Shown here in pieces: positions 1-11,690 of a DNA stretch of 64,000 bases (the stretch's first letter is position 1; every line of letters starts with the position of its first letter). This stretch comes from Budorcas taxicolor. Lineage: Eukaryota; Chordata; Mammalia; Artiodactyla; Bovidae. A model generated the notes under the pieces. That model had not been told where the DNA came from and searched no databases. It was given only the letters and a program-made list of their open reading frames with translations. A program made the position numbers and the translations under genes. Location of the stretch: contig NC_068913.1 of the NCBI RefSeq assembly GCF_023091745.1, positions 14,650,001-14,714,000 on the forward strand. Direction: 5' to 3'.

Positions 1-149
1 GTTGGTACGTTTCTGAGAAAAGGTGCAGGAAACTGCTCATGCATTTATTCCACCCTGACTTGGCACAGAATTCTAAATTGATAATCATTTTCCTTTAGAA
101 TGATGAAGGCATTTCTGCATTGCCATTTTATTTCCTCATAGTTTCTTTG
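1..149. other. Unassigned AT-rich sequence, probable ASB4 intron
   Basis: I recognise no gene or repeat here. It ends where similarity to the BovB body begins. Confidence 0.4.
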
Positions 150-775
150 CAAAATTCAGACTTAAATTGAAGAAAGTAGGGGAAACCACCACACCATTCA
201 GGTATGAGCTAAATCAAAGCCCTTATGATTATACAGTGGAAGTGAGAAATAGACTGAAGGGATTAGATCTGATAGACAACTGCCTGAAGAACTATGGACA
301 GAGGTTCGTAACATTGTACAGGAGACCATCCCCAAGAAAAAGAAATGCAAAAAGGCAAAATGGCTGTCTGAGGAGGCCTTACAAATAAATAGCTGAGAAA
401 AGAAGAGAAGCTAAAGGCAAAGGAGAAAGGAAAGATATAAGCATCTGAATGCAGAGTTCCAAAGAATAGCAAGGAGAGATAAAATAGCCTTCCTCAGTGA
501 TCATTGCAAAGAAATAGAGGAAAACAATAGAATGGGAAAGACTAGAGAGCTCTTCAAGAAAATTAGAGATACCAAGGGAACATTTCATGCAAAGATGGGC
601 TCAATAAAGGACAGAAGCATTATGGACTTACAGAAGCAGAAGATATTAAAAGGAGGTGGCAAGAATACAAATACACACAGATCTATACAAAAAAAGATCT
701 TCATGACCCAGATAGCCATGGTGAGATCACTGGACTAGAGCCAGACCTCCTAGAGTACGAAGTAAAGTGGGCCTT
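150..775 (+). mobile_element. BovB LINE (RTE), upstream half of a split copy
   Basis: Matches the BovB ORF2 segment between the endonuclease and reverse transcriptase (RT): SLPYDYTVEVRNR-like, then KKCKKAKWLS-like, then RMGKTR-F-KKIRDTKGTFHAKM. The frame is broken by several indels and stops. It stops abruptly at the BovB motif equivalent to 'agtgggcctt', and the element resumes at 2898 on the same strand, so one older copy was split by the opposite-strand BovB between them. Confidence 0.93.
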
Positions 776-2897
776 CACTGCAGTTCAGTTCAATTCAGTC
801 GCTCAACGTGTCTGACTCTTTGTGACCCCATGGATCAAAGCATGCCAGGCCTCCCTGTCCATCACCAACTCCCAGAGTTTACCCAAACTCATGCCCATTG
901 AGTCAGTGATGCCATCCAACCATCTCATCCTCTGTCATCCCCTTCTCCTCCTGCCTTTGATCTTTCCCAGCATCAGGGTCTTTTCCAATGAGTCAGCTCT
1001 TGGCATCAGGTGGCCAGAGTACTGGAGTTTCAGCTTAAACATCAATCCTTCCAAGGAACACTCAGGACTGATCTCCTTTAGGATGGACTGGGTGGATCTC
1101 CTTGCCATCCAAGGGACTCTCAAGAGTCTTCTCCAACACCACAGTTCAAAAGCATCAATTCTTTAGAAATCAGCTTTCTTTATAGTCCAACTCTCACATC
1201 CACACATGACTACTGGAAAAACCATAGCTTTGACTAGATGGACCTTGGTTGGCAAAATAATGTCTCTGCTTTTTAATATGCTGTCTAGGTTGGTTATAAT
1301 TTTTCTTCCAAGGAGTAAGTGTCTTTTAATTTTATGGCAGCAGTTGCCATCTGCAGTGATTTTGGAGCCCCCAAAAATAAAGTCTGCCACTGTTTCCACT
1401 GTTTCCCCATCTATTTCCCATGAAGTGATGGGACCAGATGCCATGATCTTAGTTTTCTGATGTTGAGCTTTAAGCCAACTTTTTCACTTCCTTCTTTCAC
1501 TTTCATCAAGAGGCTCTTTAGTTCCTCTTCACTTTCTGCCATAAGGGTGGTGTCATCTGCATATCTGAGGTTATTGATGTTTCTCCTGGCAATCTTGATT
1601 CCAGCTTGTGCCTCACCCAGTCCAGCGTTTCTCATGATGTACTCTGCATGTAAGTTAAATAAGCAGGGTGGCAATATACAGCCTTGATGTACTCCTTTTC
1701 CTATTTGGAACCAGTCTGTTGTTCTATGTCCAGTTCTAACTGTTGCTTTCTGACCTGCATACAGATTTCTCAAGAGGCAGGTCAGGTGGTCTGGTATTCC
1801 CATCTCTTTCAGAATTTTCCACAGTTTATTGTGATCCACACAGTCAAAGGCTTCATAGTCAATAAAGCAGAAATAGGTGTTTTTCTGAAATTCTTTTTCG
1901 ATGAACCAGCAGATGTTGGCAATTGGATCTCTGGTTCCTCTGCCTTTTCTAAAACCAGCTTGAACATCAGGAAGTTCACAGTTCACGTACTGTTGAAGCC
2001 TGGCTTGGAGAATTTTGAGCATTACTTTACTAGCATGTGAGATGAGTGCAATTGTGCAGTAGTTTGAGCATTCTTTGGCATTGCCTTTCTTGGGATTGGA
2101 ATGAAAACTGATCTTTTCCACTCCTGTGGCCACAGCTGAGTTTTCCAAATTTGCTGGCATGTTGAGTACAGCACTTTCATAACATCATCTTTTAGGATTT
2201 GAAATAGCTCAACTGGAGTTCCATCACCTTCACTAGCTTTGCTTGTAGTGATGTTTCCTAAACCCTACTTGACTTCGCATTCCAGGATGTCTGGCTTTAG
2301 GTGAATGATCACACCATCATGATTATCTGGGTTGTCAAGATCTTTTTTGTATAGTTCTTCTGTGTATTCTTGGCACCTCTTCTTAATATCTTCTGCTTCT
2401 GTTAGGTCCATACCATTTCTGTCCTTAATTGAGCCCATCTTTGCATGAAATGTGCCCCTGGTATCTCTAATATTCTTGAAGAGATCTCGTCTTTCCCATT
2501 CTATTGTTTTCCTCTATTTCTTTGCAATAATCACTGAGGAAGGCCTTCTTACCTCTCCTTGCTATTCTTTGGAACTCTGCATTCAGATGGGTATATCTTT
2601 CCTTTTTTCCTTTGCTTTCTGCTTCTCTTCTTGTTGCAGCTATTTGTAAGGCCCCCTCAGACAGCCATTTTGCTTTTTTGCATTTCCTTTTCTTGGGGAT
2701 GGTCTTGATCCCTGTCTCCTGTACAATGTTACAAACCTCCATCTATAGTTCATCAGGCACTCTGTCTAGCAGATCTAGTCCCTTAAATCTATTTCTCACT
2801 TCCACTGTATAATCATAAGGGATTTGATTTAGGTCATACCTGAATGGTCTAGTGGTTTTCCCTACTTTCTTCAATTTAACTCTGAATTTGGCAATAA
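776..2897 (-). mobile_element. BovB LINE inserted antisense into another BovB
   Basis: A 5'-truncated copy of about 2.1 kb reading on the minus strand. Its 3' tail (repeated tgaact on the sense strand) abuts position 776. On the minus strand, 2160-1411 is an open 249-codon stretch of RT with FIDYEAFDCVDHNKL, GVHQGCILPPCLFNLHAEY and the catalytic YADD (complement of 1552-1563). A frameshift near 1440 separates the C-terminal region (GCESWTIKKA). Possible TSD: gggcctt at 769-775 and ggacctt at 2898-2904 (one mismatch). Inactive. It carries the 'gaaag..gaaggc' type of BovB 3' end (subfamily B). Confidence 0.95.
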
Positions 2898-4384
2898 GGA
2901 CCTTAGGAACCATCATTCTGAACAAAGCTAGTGGAGGTGGTGGAATTCCAGTTGAGCTATTTCAAATCCTAAAAGATGATGCTGTGAGAGTGCTATAGTC
3001 AATATGCCAGCAAATTTGGAAAACTCAGCAGTGGCCACAGGAATGGAAAAGGTCAGTTTTCATTCCAATCCCAAAGAAAGGCGATGCCAAAGAATGTTCA
3101 AACTACCATACAATTACACTCATCTCACACACTAGCAAAGTAATGCTCAAAATTCTCCAAGCCAGGCTTCAACAGTATGTGAGCCACGAACTTCCAGATG
3201 TTCAAGCTGGATTTAGAAAAATCAAAGGAACCAGAGATCAAATTGCCAACATCCGTTGGATCATTGAAAAAGCAAGAGAGTTCCAGAAAAACATCTATTT
3301 TTACTTTATTGACTCTGCCAAAGCCTTTGACTGTGTGGATCACAACAAACTGTGGAAAATTCTGAAACAGATGGGAATACCAGACTACCTGACCTACCTC
3401 TTGAGAAATCTTTATGCAGGTCAAGAAGCAACATTTAGAACTGGACTTGGAACAACAGACTGGTTCCAAATAGGAAAAGGAGTACATCAAGGCTGTATAT
3501 TGTCACCCTGCTTATATCAGAGTTCATCATGAGAAACGCTGGGCTGGATGAAGCACAAGCTGGAATCAAGATTGCTGGGAGAAATAACAATATCCTCAGA
3601 TACACAGATGACACCATCCTTATGGCAGAAAGTGAAGAAGCACTGAAGAGTCTCTTGATAAAAGTGAAAGAGGAGAGTGAAAAAGTTGGCTTAAAGCTCA
3701 ACATTCAGAAAACTAAGGTCATGGCATCTGTTCCCATCACTTCATGGCAAATAGATGGGGAAACAGTGGAAACAGTGACAGACTTTATTTGGGGGGGGGG
3801 GGCTCCAGTATCACTGCAGATGGTGACTGCAGCCATGAAATTAAAAGACATTTGCTTCTTGGAAGAAAAGCTATGACCAACCTAGACAGCATATTACAAG
3901 CAGAGAGATTACTTTGACAACAAAGGTCCATCTAGTCAAAGCTATGGTTTTTCCAGTAGTCATGTATGGATGTGAGAGTTGGACTGTGAAGAAGTCTGAG
4001 TGCCAAAGAATTGATGCTTTTGAACTGTGGTGTTGGAGAAGACTCTTGAGAGTCCCTTGGACTGCAAGGAGATCCAACCAGTCCATCCTAAAGGAGATCA
4101 GTCCTGGGTGTTCATTGGAAGGAGTGATGCTGAAGCTGAAACTCCAATACTTTGGCCACCTAATGCGAAGAGCTGACTCATTGGAAAAGACTCTGATGCT
4201 GGGAAAGACTGAAGGCAGGAGGAGCAAGGGATGACAGTGTATGAGATGGTAGGATGGCATCACTGATTTGATGTACATGAATTGGAGCAAGCCTGAGAGT
4301 TGGTGATGGACAGGTAAGCCTGGCATGCTGCAGTCCACGGGATTGCAAAGAGTCAGACACGACTGAGCGACTGAACTAAACTGA
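2898..4384 (+). mobile_element. BovB LINE, downstream half of the split copy
   Basis: Continues the element broken at 775, from the NKASGGDGIPVELF-like segment through RT to the 3' end (ACTGAGCGACTGAACT). The RT frame is disrupted, for example by a deletion near 3510 and a run of G at 3790. The catalytic motif has decayed from YADD to YTDD (3601-3612). Subfamily B by its 3' diagnostic bases. Confidence 0.94.
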
Positions 4385-5264
4385 TCTTCCTTTGCTGAGA
4401 TCCTTAGGATTTTCTTTTGGTTTATTCATTTTCTGAAGTTTCATGATGATGTGCTTTGTTGGGTGATTTCTACCCGTTGTCTGGATTCTTTCAACCCTGA
4501 AATGTGCTTGTCTCTCAGTTCTGAGAAATCTTCCACAATTATTTCCTACCTGGATCTTTCCTTCTGTTTCCTGTATGCTCTCTTCCCTGAATGGCTATTA
4601 TTTGGATATTGTACCTTCTGGACATTCTTCTAATTGTTGTATTGTTTCTCCTGTTTTACATTTCTTTATAGTAATTCTCTACTTTCTGGGAGACTTACTC
4701 CAGTTTATTTTTCTTAATTTCATATTGTCTCTATCTACCATCAAATGATTTCCTTAGATATTTTATAAACTTTGGCTGTCTGTTAAATTTACTATTTAAA
4801 GCTGAATAACTAAACACTGATTTGGAATCTGTATGTATGATTGGGGTTAGCTGCCTATTGGCTTCACTATAGGTGATCTAATGGGAACTTTGATTTGACA
4901 AATCAGTGACACGGTATCTTTAGATCTTTTTTCTTAAGCTGGTCCGATTCTCCATAGAAATTTCTAGCTTCTTCCTGGAGGACTAAGGCCTGATTGCCAG
5001 TATTCCATGTGTCCAGGTGGGGAAAAGAGCTTGGAATACAAATTGCAAACGTAGTGTACATATATTCTAGAATGGTTTGCCTGGCTGAGCTAATTTCTAC
5101 GCCACTTAAGGCTTTAATTCAGACATCAGTTCTGAAGATCATTCTTCTTGGATTCCCTTAAACTAAGGCCCCTATGTTATTCTGTATTCTCATAGTACAC
5201 TGTGGTTTTCCTTTGTGGCACCTATGTTTTACTTGCCTAGTCCTATTATTAGTGTTACACCCCT
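4385..5264. other. T-rich intronic sequence, probable old interspersed repeat
   Basis: Positions 4385-4740 (pyrimidine-rich, with 'ttctgagaaatcttccac' and 'ctactttctgggaga' segments) resemble a family repeated widely in mammalian genomes that I cannot name safely. The remainder shows nothing I recognise. The 60-codon open frame at 4451 has no protein features. Confidence 0.3.
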
Positions 5265-5351
5265 TACTAAACTCTGAGATTCATATGAACAGTTTTGTTC
5301 AGCACAGCCTATGCAAAATACATATTGTTTGTTGAATGTTTCTTGAATGAT
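5265..5351 (+). repeat. L2-like 3' tail
   Basis: Ends in 'tgtttgttgaatg', typical of L2 3' ends. Short and diverged. Confidence 0.35.
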
Positions 5352-5626
5352 CAGTTCAGTTCAGTTGCTCAGTCGTGTCTGACTCTTTGCGACCCCATGA
5401 ACTGCAGCACGCCAGGCCTCCCTGTCCGTCACCAACTCCCGGAGTCCACCCAAACCCATGTCCATTGAGTCGGTGATCCCATCCAACCGTCTCATCCTCT
5501 GTCGCCCCCTTCTCCTCCTGCCCTCAATCTTTCCCAGCATCAGGGTCTTTTCCAATGAGTCAGCTCTTCGCATCAGGTGGCCAAAGTATTGGAGTTTCAG
5601 CTTCAATGTCAGTCCTTCCAATGAAC
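5352..5626 (-). mobile_element. BovB 3'-end fragment
   Basis: Covers only the last ~275 bp of BovB on the minus strand. Encoded C-terminal residues on that strand include LMRRADSLEKTLMLGKIEGRRRRG, so it is subfamily B and keeps the CGA (Arg) codon that is a stop in some other copies. Confidence 0.93.
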
Positions 5627-6847
5627 CTCAGTCCTTCCATTGAATGGTCGATAAAGAGCAAATGCTGGAACTTGGAAGGGAGGACAGTGGGATTGAACCA
5701 GAGCAATTCCATGACCATTACTGTCCAAATGACTCTGAGCTTATGGTCTGTTGCGCTCTCTGCTTGTTTTCCCAAATGAAGGGAGCAAGTTGGGATGAAG
5801 GGAAAAGTCAGAATTGTCAAGCACCACTGAGAAGTCTAGTAAGTGGAGAGTTTAAAAGTTCCTTTGGAATCAGTGACATGCAAGGACTTGGAGACTGTAG
5901 CAAGCAGTTGAGTGACGTATGGATGCAGAAGTTAGAATGGAGGGGATTGAAAATAAAAAGGAGTGTGAGTGTGAACAAAACTTTAAAAGAGAGTTTGTGA
6001 GGAGGAGGCAAGACGGCAGATAAAGAGGAAGATGGTGCTGAGAAATTTCTTCTTCCAGATGATAGAAAACGGAGCATTTAAAAAACTGATGGCAGAATTC
6101 ACTAGTGAATCAGACCCTGAGGGCAAAGGAGAGAGGAGGGATATTTTATGGTGTGAGAATCCAGTAAGTATGGGAATGAGGTTGAGAACCAGGCAGAGGC
6201 ATATGATTCTAAAGGGAAGAACACCTCTTCTGTTGTACTTGGAGGCAAGAAAAGAGAGTGAATAGAAATTGACATGGGGTAGTCAGGCTTCTTGGAAGTT
6301 TTCTCTGAAAGGTATCTTTATGTAAAAAAGAGGTGAGGAAATATGAGTGAAGAGAGAGGGGAAAGGGTTGAAAGACTGAGGACTTAAAAAGGTTTGAAGT
6401 GATTATTATGAAGAGTGGGGGAATAAACTGAGTAGAGAAATGCTGACTTGCTGGGCAGGCCCAAGGACCCAGCTGAGTGCTTATGTTTGACCTTAGGGTG
6501 ATCCCAGTCCTGTACAGGAGGCACTGCATCTGTGCGGTGTGATTTTTGCCACATAGCTCTCGGCTGCTTGGGGGCAGGTGCTGAGAGTGTAGATAACTGG
6601 GTTCACTCAGGATTAAGTTCATTCATAGCACCAGGCAGACGCTACGAAGAGTAGGAGGTAGTGTAAGGTTTTGGCAAAAGAGTGATTGAAATGATGGGGA
6701 ATGGAACGCAGCCGGATAGGAAGGGGAGGGGAGGCCTGTAAGGAATGTCTAATGGACAAAGAGGCCGCGGAGCGGGGTCGCAGCGAAGCTAAGATGCAAA
6801 GATAGGCAGTCACGATCAGAGAACGGGATTGGGGAATGTGTGGTCTT
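5627..6847. other. Purine-rich old repeat-like sequence
   Basis: Positions 5780-6480 have the purine-rich, 'agagaggtga..gggaaagggtt' texture of an old degraded LINE in antisense orientation. I cannot assign a family. Positions 6690-6800 are a small GC-rich patch with several CpGs. Open frames here lack recognisable domains. Confidence 0.3.
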
Positions 6848-7056
6848 TTGTGTGTGCATACTCAGTCATGTTCGACTCTTTGCACCCCCATGGACTAACC
6901 CACCAGGTTCCTCTGTCCGTGGAATTTTTCAGACAAGAATACTGTAGTGGGTTGCCATGGGAGCTTCCCGACCCAGGGACCGAACACTTGTCTTCTGAGT
7001 CTCCTGCATCTCCTGCATCGGAAGGCAGATTCTATACCACTGAGCCAACTAGGAAT
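6848..7056 (-). mobile_element. Bov-tA SINE
   Basis: Minus-strand copy with the Bov-A body followed by the tRNA-Glu-derived head (complement of 'gaaggcagattctataccac'). Diverged by many substitutions. Confidence 0.85.
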
Positions 7057-7839
7057 CGTGGAGACTGAAAATTTTCAGGTCATGACTCAATCCAGGTGTG
7101 ACTGGATTGGAGTCACCACATCAGAAAGGAGGAGAAAGTCACAGGAGACAATGAGATCCAGAAACGGAGAGACAGGGCATTAAATGGTCATCTGAATGAT
7201 TGTTAAGGCAACCCAGAATTTGTGTGGAGGGGTCATGTGCGTTAGGTGCTGAAATCTTCAGAGATCGATGGGGAGATAAATGTATTCAGAAAGGAAGGTA
7301 GGTGGTATCGATGAAAAAGCAGAGCCCCAAAGAAGCAGTGGTGTTCCTTTTTATTTTTTATTTATTTATTTTTTTTTCAAAAGTATTAGGGAATAATTGG
7401 AAGCAGCAATGGGGAGTCAGATATATGAAAAAACACCCAGCTATATACTGCAGGCCAGAGCTAAGCATCCCGCATGCCTTCTTTCAGCTTGGAACCAGGC
7501 AAAGCTCCTTTGGTTGCCATGGTGACCAACACCCTGTCTCTGGGCTCATTAATCCTGTGTTCCAAACTAAGCACTTAGCGATAGGTTCTGAATAAATGCA
7601 ACAAAGCTCTGCATACTGAAAAGGGCACATTCATGTTAAGCAGGGGAAAAAGGTTTTCAATTTCATTCATTAAACTGGAGTAAATAATTTAATATCTTCG
7701 TGCGTCAGTCCTCCTAGCTAATGAATAAGGATAAATGCTTAATGGAAAATCTAGCCTAATAAAGTTAACAGCATCGTCTTTACATAAAAAGGAAATTGAT
7801 GTTGCTGGTATGTATGCATATGAAGGGGAAAATGGAAAG
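7057..7839. other. Repeat-poor intronic sequence
   Basis: Apart from an A/T run near 7350-7380, I see no interspersed repeat. Positions 7440-7800 look like slow-evolving unique sequence (AT-rich motifs such as TTAATCC, TAATTTAAT) and contain the X-box-like site listed separately. Confidence 0.35.
7513..7526. promoter_or_regulatory. RFX/X-box-like palindromic site
   Basis: GTTGCCATGGTGAC is nearly the symmetric RFX consensus (GTTGCCATGG(C/T)AAC), with one deviating base in the second half-site. It lies in a repeat-free intronic block. Function is inferred from the motif only. Confidence 0.35.
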
Positions 7840-8050
7840 AAAAAAACATATTAAGTGTCTGTGATGTGGAATGTCAGATACTTTAAAATAAAATGTCTCA
7901 TTTAATCCTCTCAACCACCATGTGAGATTGTTCTTATTATTCATATTATTTTCATTTTATAGATGAGGAACTGGAAACTCAGAGCAGTTAAATAAGGCCC
8001 CAGTTAACACAATCAGGAGAATATAACCAGGCCTAACTCTATCTGATTTG
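7840..8050 (-). repeat. MIR SINE
   Basis: Antisense MIR core: 'catttaatcctctcaaccacc', then 'cattttatagatgaggaactgg', then a diverged tRNA-side region. Confidence 0.8.
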
Positions 8051-9839
8051 GCTCCATAGTGGTCCTACAGTGCCTTGCTGACAATTGTGTGCTGCTGATT
8101 GTTCTGGGGCTTTTGGCTATTTAAAAAGTCAGGAGAAAAGTTTGTGTTAAGGTAACACTGCCTATATAAAAGAGAACTTTAAATGCTGTATTAGAATTCC
8201 ATTAGCTAAAAAAACCCTTCACCATCATAAGATTATTTTAAAGGCTCTTTTTGGAAAAAAAAAAATTAGAAGGTAGTTGAGTATATTAGTATATTAAACA
8301 TGTTTAATTAAAAGTGGTGAAGAACGTTTCTTCCAAAACGCGCCCCCCGCCCCGCCTCCTCAAAGTAATCGGTCATCCCACTTTGCCATTTGCAAGTCCA
8401 GGGAAGGTACATGTACATATATATGCTAAAAAGTAAATTTAAAAAAGAAGGTTTAGAATTGCAAAGCAGATCCTCAACACAGAAGCTGATTTTTTTCTTC
8501 TCAGTGTCATGCCTTCATGTGGGTTTTCTGACTTGGCTCCAGGAAAGGTAAAGTGATAAAGTGATGGACAAAGATATATTAAAAATCCATTAATTTGTTT
8601 TCCTTAAAATTAAAGTCTTTTAATTAAAACAACGCTTTGATCAGTTTCTAATTTCTGCTTCTAATACAGCAAGGTTTAAAATAAACGGAAACAACTGGGC
8701 CCAAGTTAGATATCCCTGTCACTGAACTTAGCTGTTAGCACTTGATTTTAATTCAAATACTAATTGTTTTGGTCTCAACTATATGACTATCCTGTGTCTA
8801 TTTTCTTAAATTTGGGTAATTGCCCCAGACTATTCTCAAATGTTTCTTCAGAGGGAAAGTGTTAATTTTGGCCCTCTCTCCCACTAGTGTTAGAGTTTTC
8901 CTTCTTCAACTGGCTCTCTCTACTTTAAATTCTCCCATCAAAGGCCGTATGTGGGGCGGGGGGAGTGGAAAGCCATATGTGACCTGAGTTGTAAGTTTTC
9001 AGTCTGGATATTTTATCTTTGTTCTGTAACTAGAAGCATCAGAAACCAGAAATTGAAGAATGACATTTCCTTGGGCGTTCCCTGCTTTATTTTTTTTTTT
9101 TTTCCTATCAGCCCTTGTCTAATTTGTTTCTTACTTAGAGGAGACTGGATCTTATTATCTTCTGAACAGTTTAAACACCATTTAGCAAAAGATATCAGCT
9201 TTATAAACAAGAATGTAAGTATTTTCTTTGTAATTTCCGTAAGTAATAATTTATGCAGGATAATCTAAACAGTTTTAATAGGAGACTCCTGGGGCCAGAT
9301 CTGGGGGTGAAATGGTTAAATCAAACAAGACCCTGGTGCTTCCATCTCAATTTTCCATTGAAGCTAACCAAGAAAACCTCCAAAGAGAGAAAACAGCAAA
9401 AGCAGCAGAATTGGAGGCTAAGAATCAAGCATAAGCTAGCTTCCTGAAGACGTTGCTACTAATTAGAAAGCTAATGGAAAGGGAGCAAGAGTGGACCCCC
9501 TCTTTTCTGAGATAAAACATCTCCTGGCAATCACAAGAGGTATTGCCGACCCCCACTGAGAACCACCGATGGCTGAATACTTGTGGCGAGGCCCCTAGAG
9601 CATCCTTCTCCTTTGTTTCCCTGTGCCTTAGAAGTACCAGAAGCCCTCTGAAACTCTCTTCAATTAAGAGGGGCATGCCAAGCAAAGAACCAAGTGGGAA
9701 AGGCAGAAAGTAAATGCACTTCTTGCAAACAGAGTTGAGTTAACCTGGGTTGGGGCAGGAGGAACAGATTGAATAAGAGCCCCAGGGGAAGGTCGGCATG
9801 GACTTAATAATAACTGGGTATGGTGTTTCTCTTGCATGC
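8051..9839. other. Unassigned intronic sequence
   Basis: AT-rich, with short homopolymers (A9 near 8257; T15 near 9091) and a C/G-rich island of about 30 bp at 8338. I recognise no gene or repeat. The 105-codon frame at 8951 spans a T run and has no domain. Confidence 0.3.
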
Positions 9840-9980
9840 CTGGCATCTTATCCATATTCTCAATTAACCCTCACAACTATCTTGTGAGAGTAATACTATT
9901 CTTTTCATTTACAGATTGAACAACACTGTGCTTTAGATGAGTTGCTTAATGCTAAGACCAGGTTTTGAATGCAGGATGAC
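9840..9980 (-). repeat. MIR SINE
   Basis: Antisense MIR: 'ctcaattaaccctcacaac', 'tttcatttacagattgaacaac', 'gagttgcttaatgctaagacc'. Confidence 0.65.
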
Positions 9981-10309
9981 CTCGATGCAGAGCACCTGCT
10001 TTTTCCTCTAGGTGGGGCTGCCTCTCCTTTGCTACTCAGAATCCTGCCAAGAACAGAACCTGATCTTGGGACAGCCCTGCTGCCCTGTCGTATCTGTCTC
10101 CACTGTGGGCTGGACGTGTCAGTCAGTAAACCAGCTGCTTCCTCAGCTCCTGCTGGAACTGCCTTGTTCACAGCCCCTGATGAAGGGAAGGCTTAAGTTG
10201 TTAAGTTCAGTAACACTGGATCCTTCCCCGCCACAGCCCATTAGACCAGGGGTGGTATGCAAGCCAGGGAATTCAAATACAACTTGATATATAAAGATGA
10301 ACTCAAATA
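9981..10309. other. Unassigned intronic sequence
   Basis: Moderately GC-rich (9990-10200), with overlapping open frames on both strands of 75-91 codons. None shows a recognisable domain, so I do not call a gene. Confidence 0.3.
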
Positions 10310-10565
10310 TAGTGCATAAGAATGTAGCTCTGGAGTAAGATTGGTGGTTGTTCAGTCGCTAAGTTGTGTCTGACTCTTTGCAACCCCCTAGACTGCAGCC
10401 CACCAGGCTTCCCTGGCCTTCATCATCTTCCAGAGTAAGACTGACTGCATTCAAATTCTGACCTCCTTCCCGTTCACTTGCTGCCTGAGAGAGGGCCAGA
10501 TTTAACCTCTTCAAATCTTAGCCCTCATTTACTAAATGGGGAGATTGATAATAATCCAAGGTGAT
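10310..10565 (+). repeat. MIR SINE interrupted by a Bov-A insertion
   Basis: Sense MIR: 'gtagctctggagtaaga', resuming at 10433 with 'ctgcattcaaattctgacc', 'tttaacctcttcaaatc', 'actaaatggggagattgata'. The interruption is the SINE at 10344-10432. Confidence 0.75.
10344..10432 (-). mobile_element. Bov-A SINE fragment with TSD
   Basis: An 89-bp antisense Bov-A body. It is flanked by gagtaagattg (10333-10343) and gagtaagactg (10433-10443), an 11-bp TSD with one substitution. Confidence 0.9.
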
Positions 10566-11497
10566 TCTGGGTCCAATAAGTTTGGAAAGATATATGTTAA
10601 ATTAGACAGTTTTCCTTACCATAGGACTTTTCAGAATGCTTCATGTGCTTATATAAATTGTGACTATACCAAAGGGAACAAAATTACTAATTTATTGAAC
10701 TAAGAGCTTTCATTTTTAATAAAAATGCCCCAGAACAAGTTTTGGGAAATACTGGCTTAGAAGAGTGAGATTGAGGTTTATAGCTAGCAGGGGAACTCAT
10801 ATTTGGTACATCAGGCACTGACTTAGCCCTGTGTACATCAATCTCCCCTCCAGCTTCCCTTCTGAGGGCAAATCCTATCTCACTATAGTAGGCAGATAAT
10901 GACCCTCCACAGTTGTCCACAGGCTAATCCCTGGAATATATGAATATGTAAACTTACACGGCAAGAGGGATTTTGCAGATGTGACTGAACTAAAAACCTT
11001 GCAATGGGGAAATGATACTGGACTGTCTGAGTTGGCTCATCTCCTTAGAATTGGAATATCTTTTCTGACTGTGGTCAGAGGAAACCGAACTATGGTAGGA
11101 AGTTTAGAAAGATTTTATGTGAAAAAGATTACATACATCATTGCTGGCTTTGAAGATGGAGGGAGAAGTTATGACTCAAGGAATGTGGATGTTCTCTAAA
11201 AGTTGGAAAGTTCAAGAAGACAGATTTTCCTGAAGACTATCACACTGACTCCTGATCTTGGCAGACTTATATTAGAGTTTTCCAAAGAAACGGAACCAAT
11301 GTTAGGTGGGAGGGGTTAGGAGAGATTTGTTTTAAGGAATTGACTGATGAGATCACAGAAGTACAAGGAAAATTGAAGTTTGAGATCAAGGCAGTCTGGA
11401 GCAGAATTCCTCTTTCTTCACGGGCCCGTAGTCCTTTCTTGTAAACCTTCAACTGACTGGATGAGACCCACCCACATTGTGGAGGGTAACCTACTTT

Positions 11498-11517
11498 ACT
11501 CAGAGTCGACTCTGAGT
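11498..11517. repeat. Perfect 20-bp palindrome at a SINE junction
   Basis: actcagagtc is followed immediately by its exact reverse complement, centred on GTCGAC. The left half is part of the older repeat ('tactcagagtc'); the right half is at the start of the inserted SINE. Confidence 0.9.
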
Positions 11518-11690
11518 CTCCTGTGTGCTTAGCCACCCGATCATGTCCAGCTCTTTGTGACCCCATGGACTGTAGCCCTCCAGGCTTCTCTGTCCATGGA
11601 ATTTTCCAGGCAAGAATACTGGAGTGGGTTACCATTTCTTCCTCCAGGGGATCTTCCCCATCCAGGGATCAAATCCACCTCTGCTGTGTC
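11518..11690 (-). mobile_element. Bov-tA SINE
   Basis: Antisense copy: 'cttagccacccgatcatg', 'ccatggactgtagccctcc', 'caagaatactggagtgggtt', then a truncated tRNA-derived head. Confidence 0.85.

Noticed and set aside
9969..10287. Overlapping open frames on both strands in a GC-rich patch
   Set aside because: No recognisable domain, no clear splice or promoter context, and chance open frames are expected in GC-rich sequence of this length.
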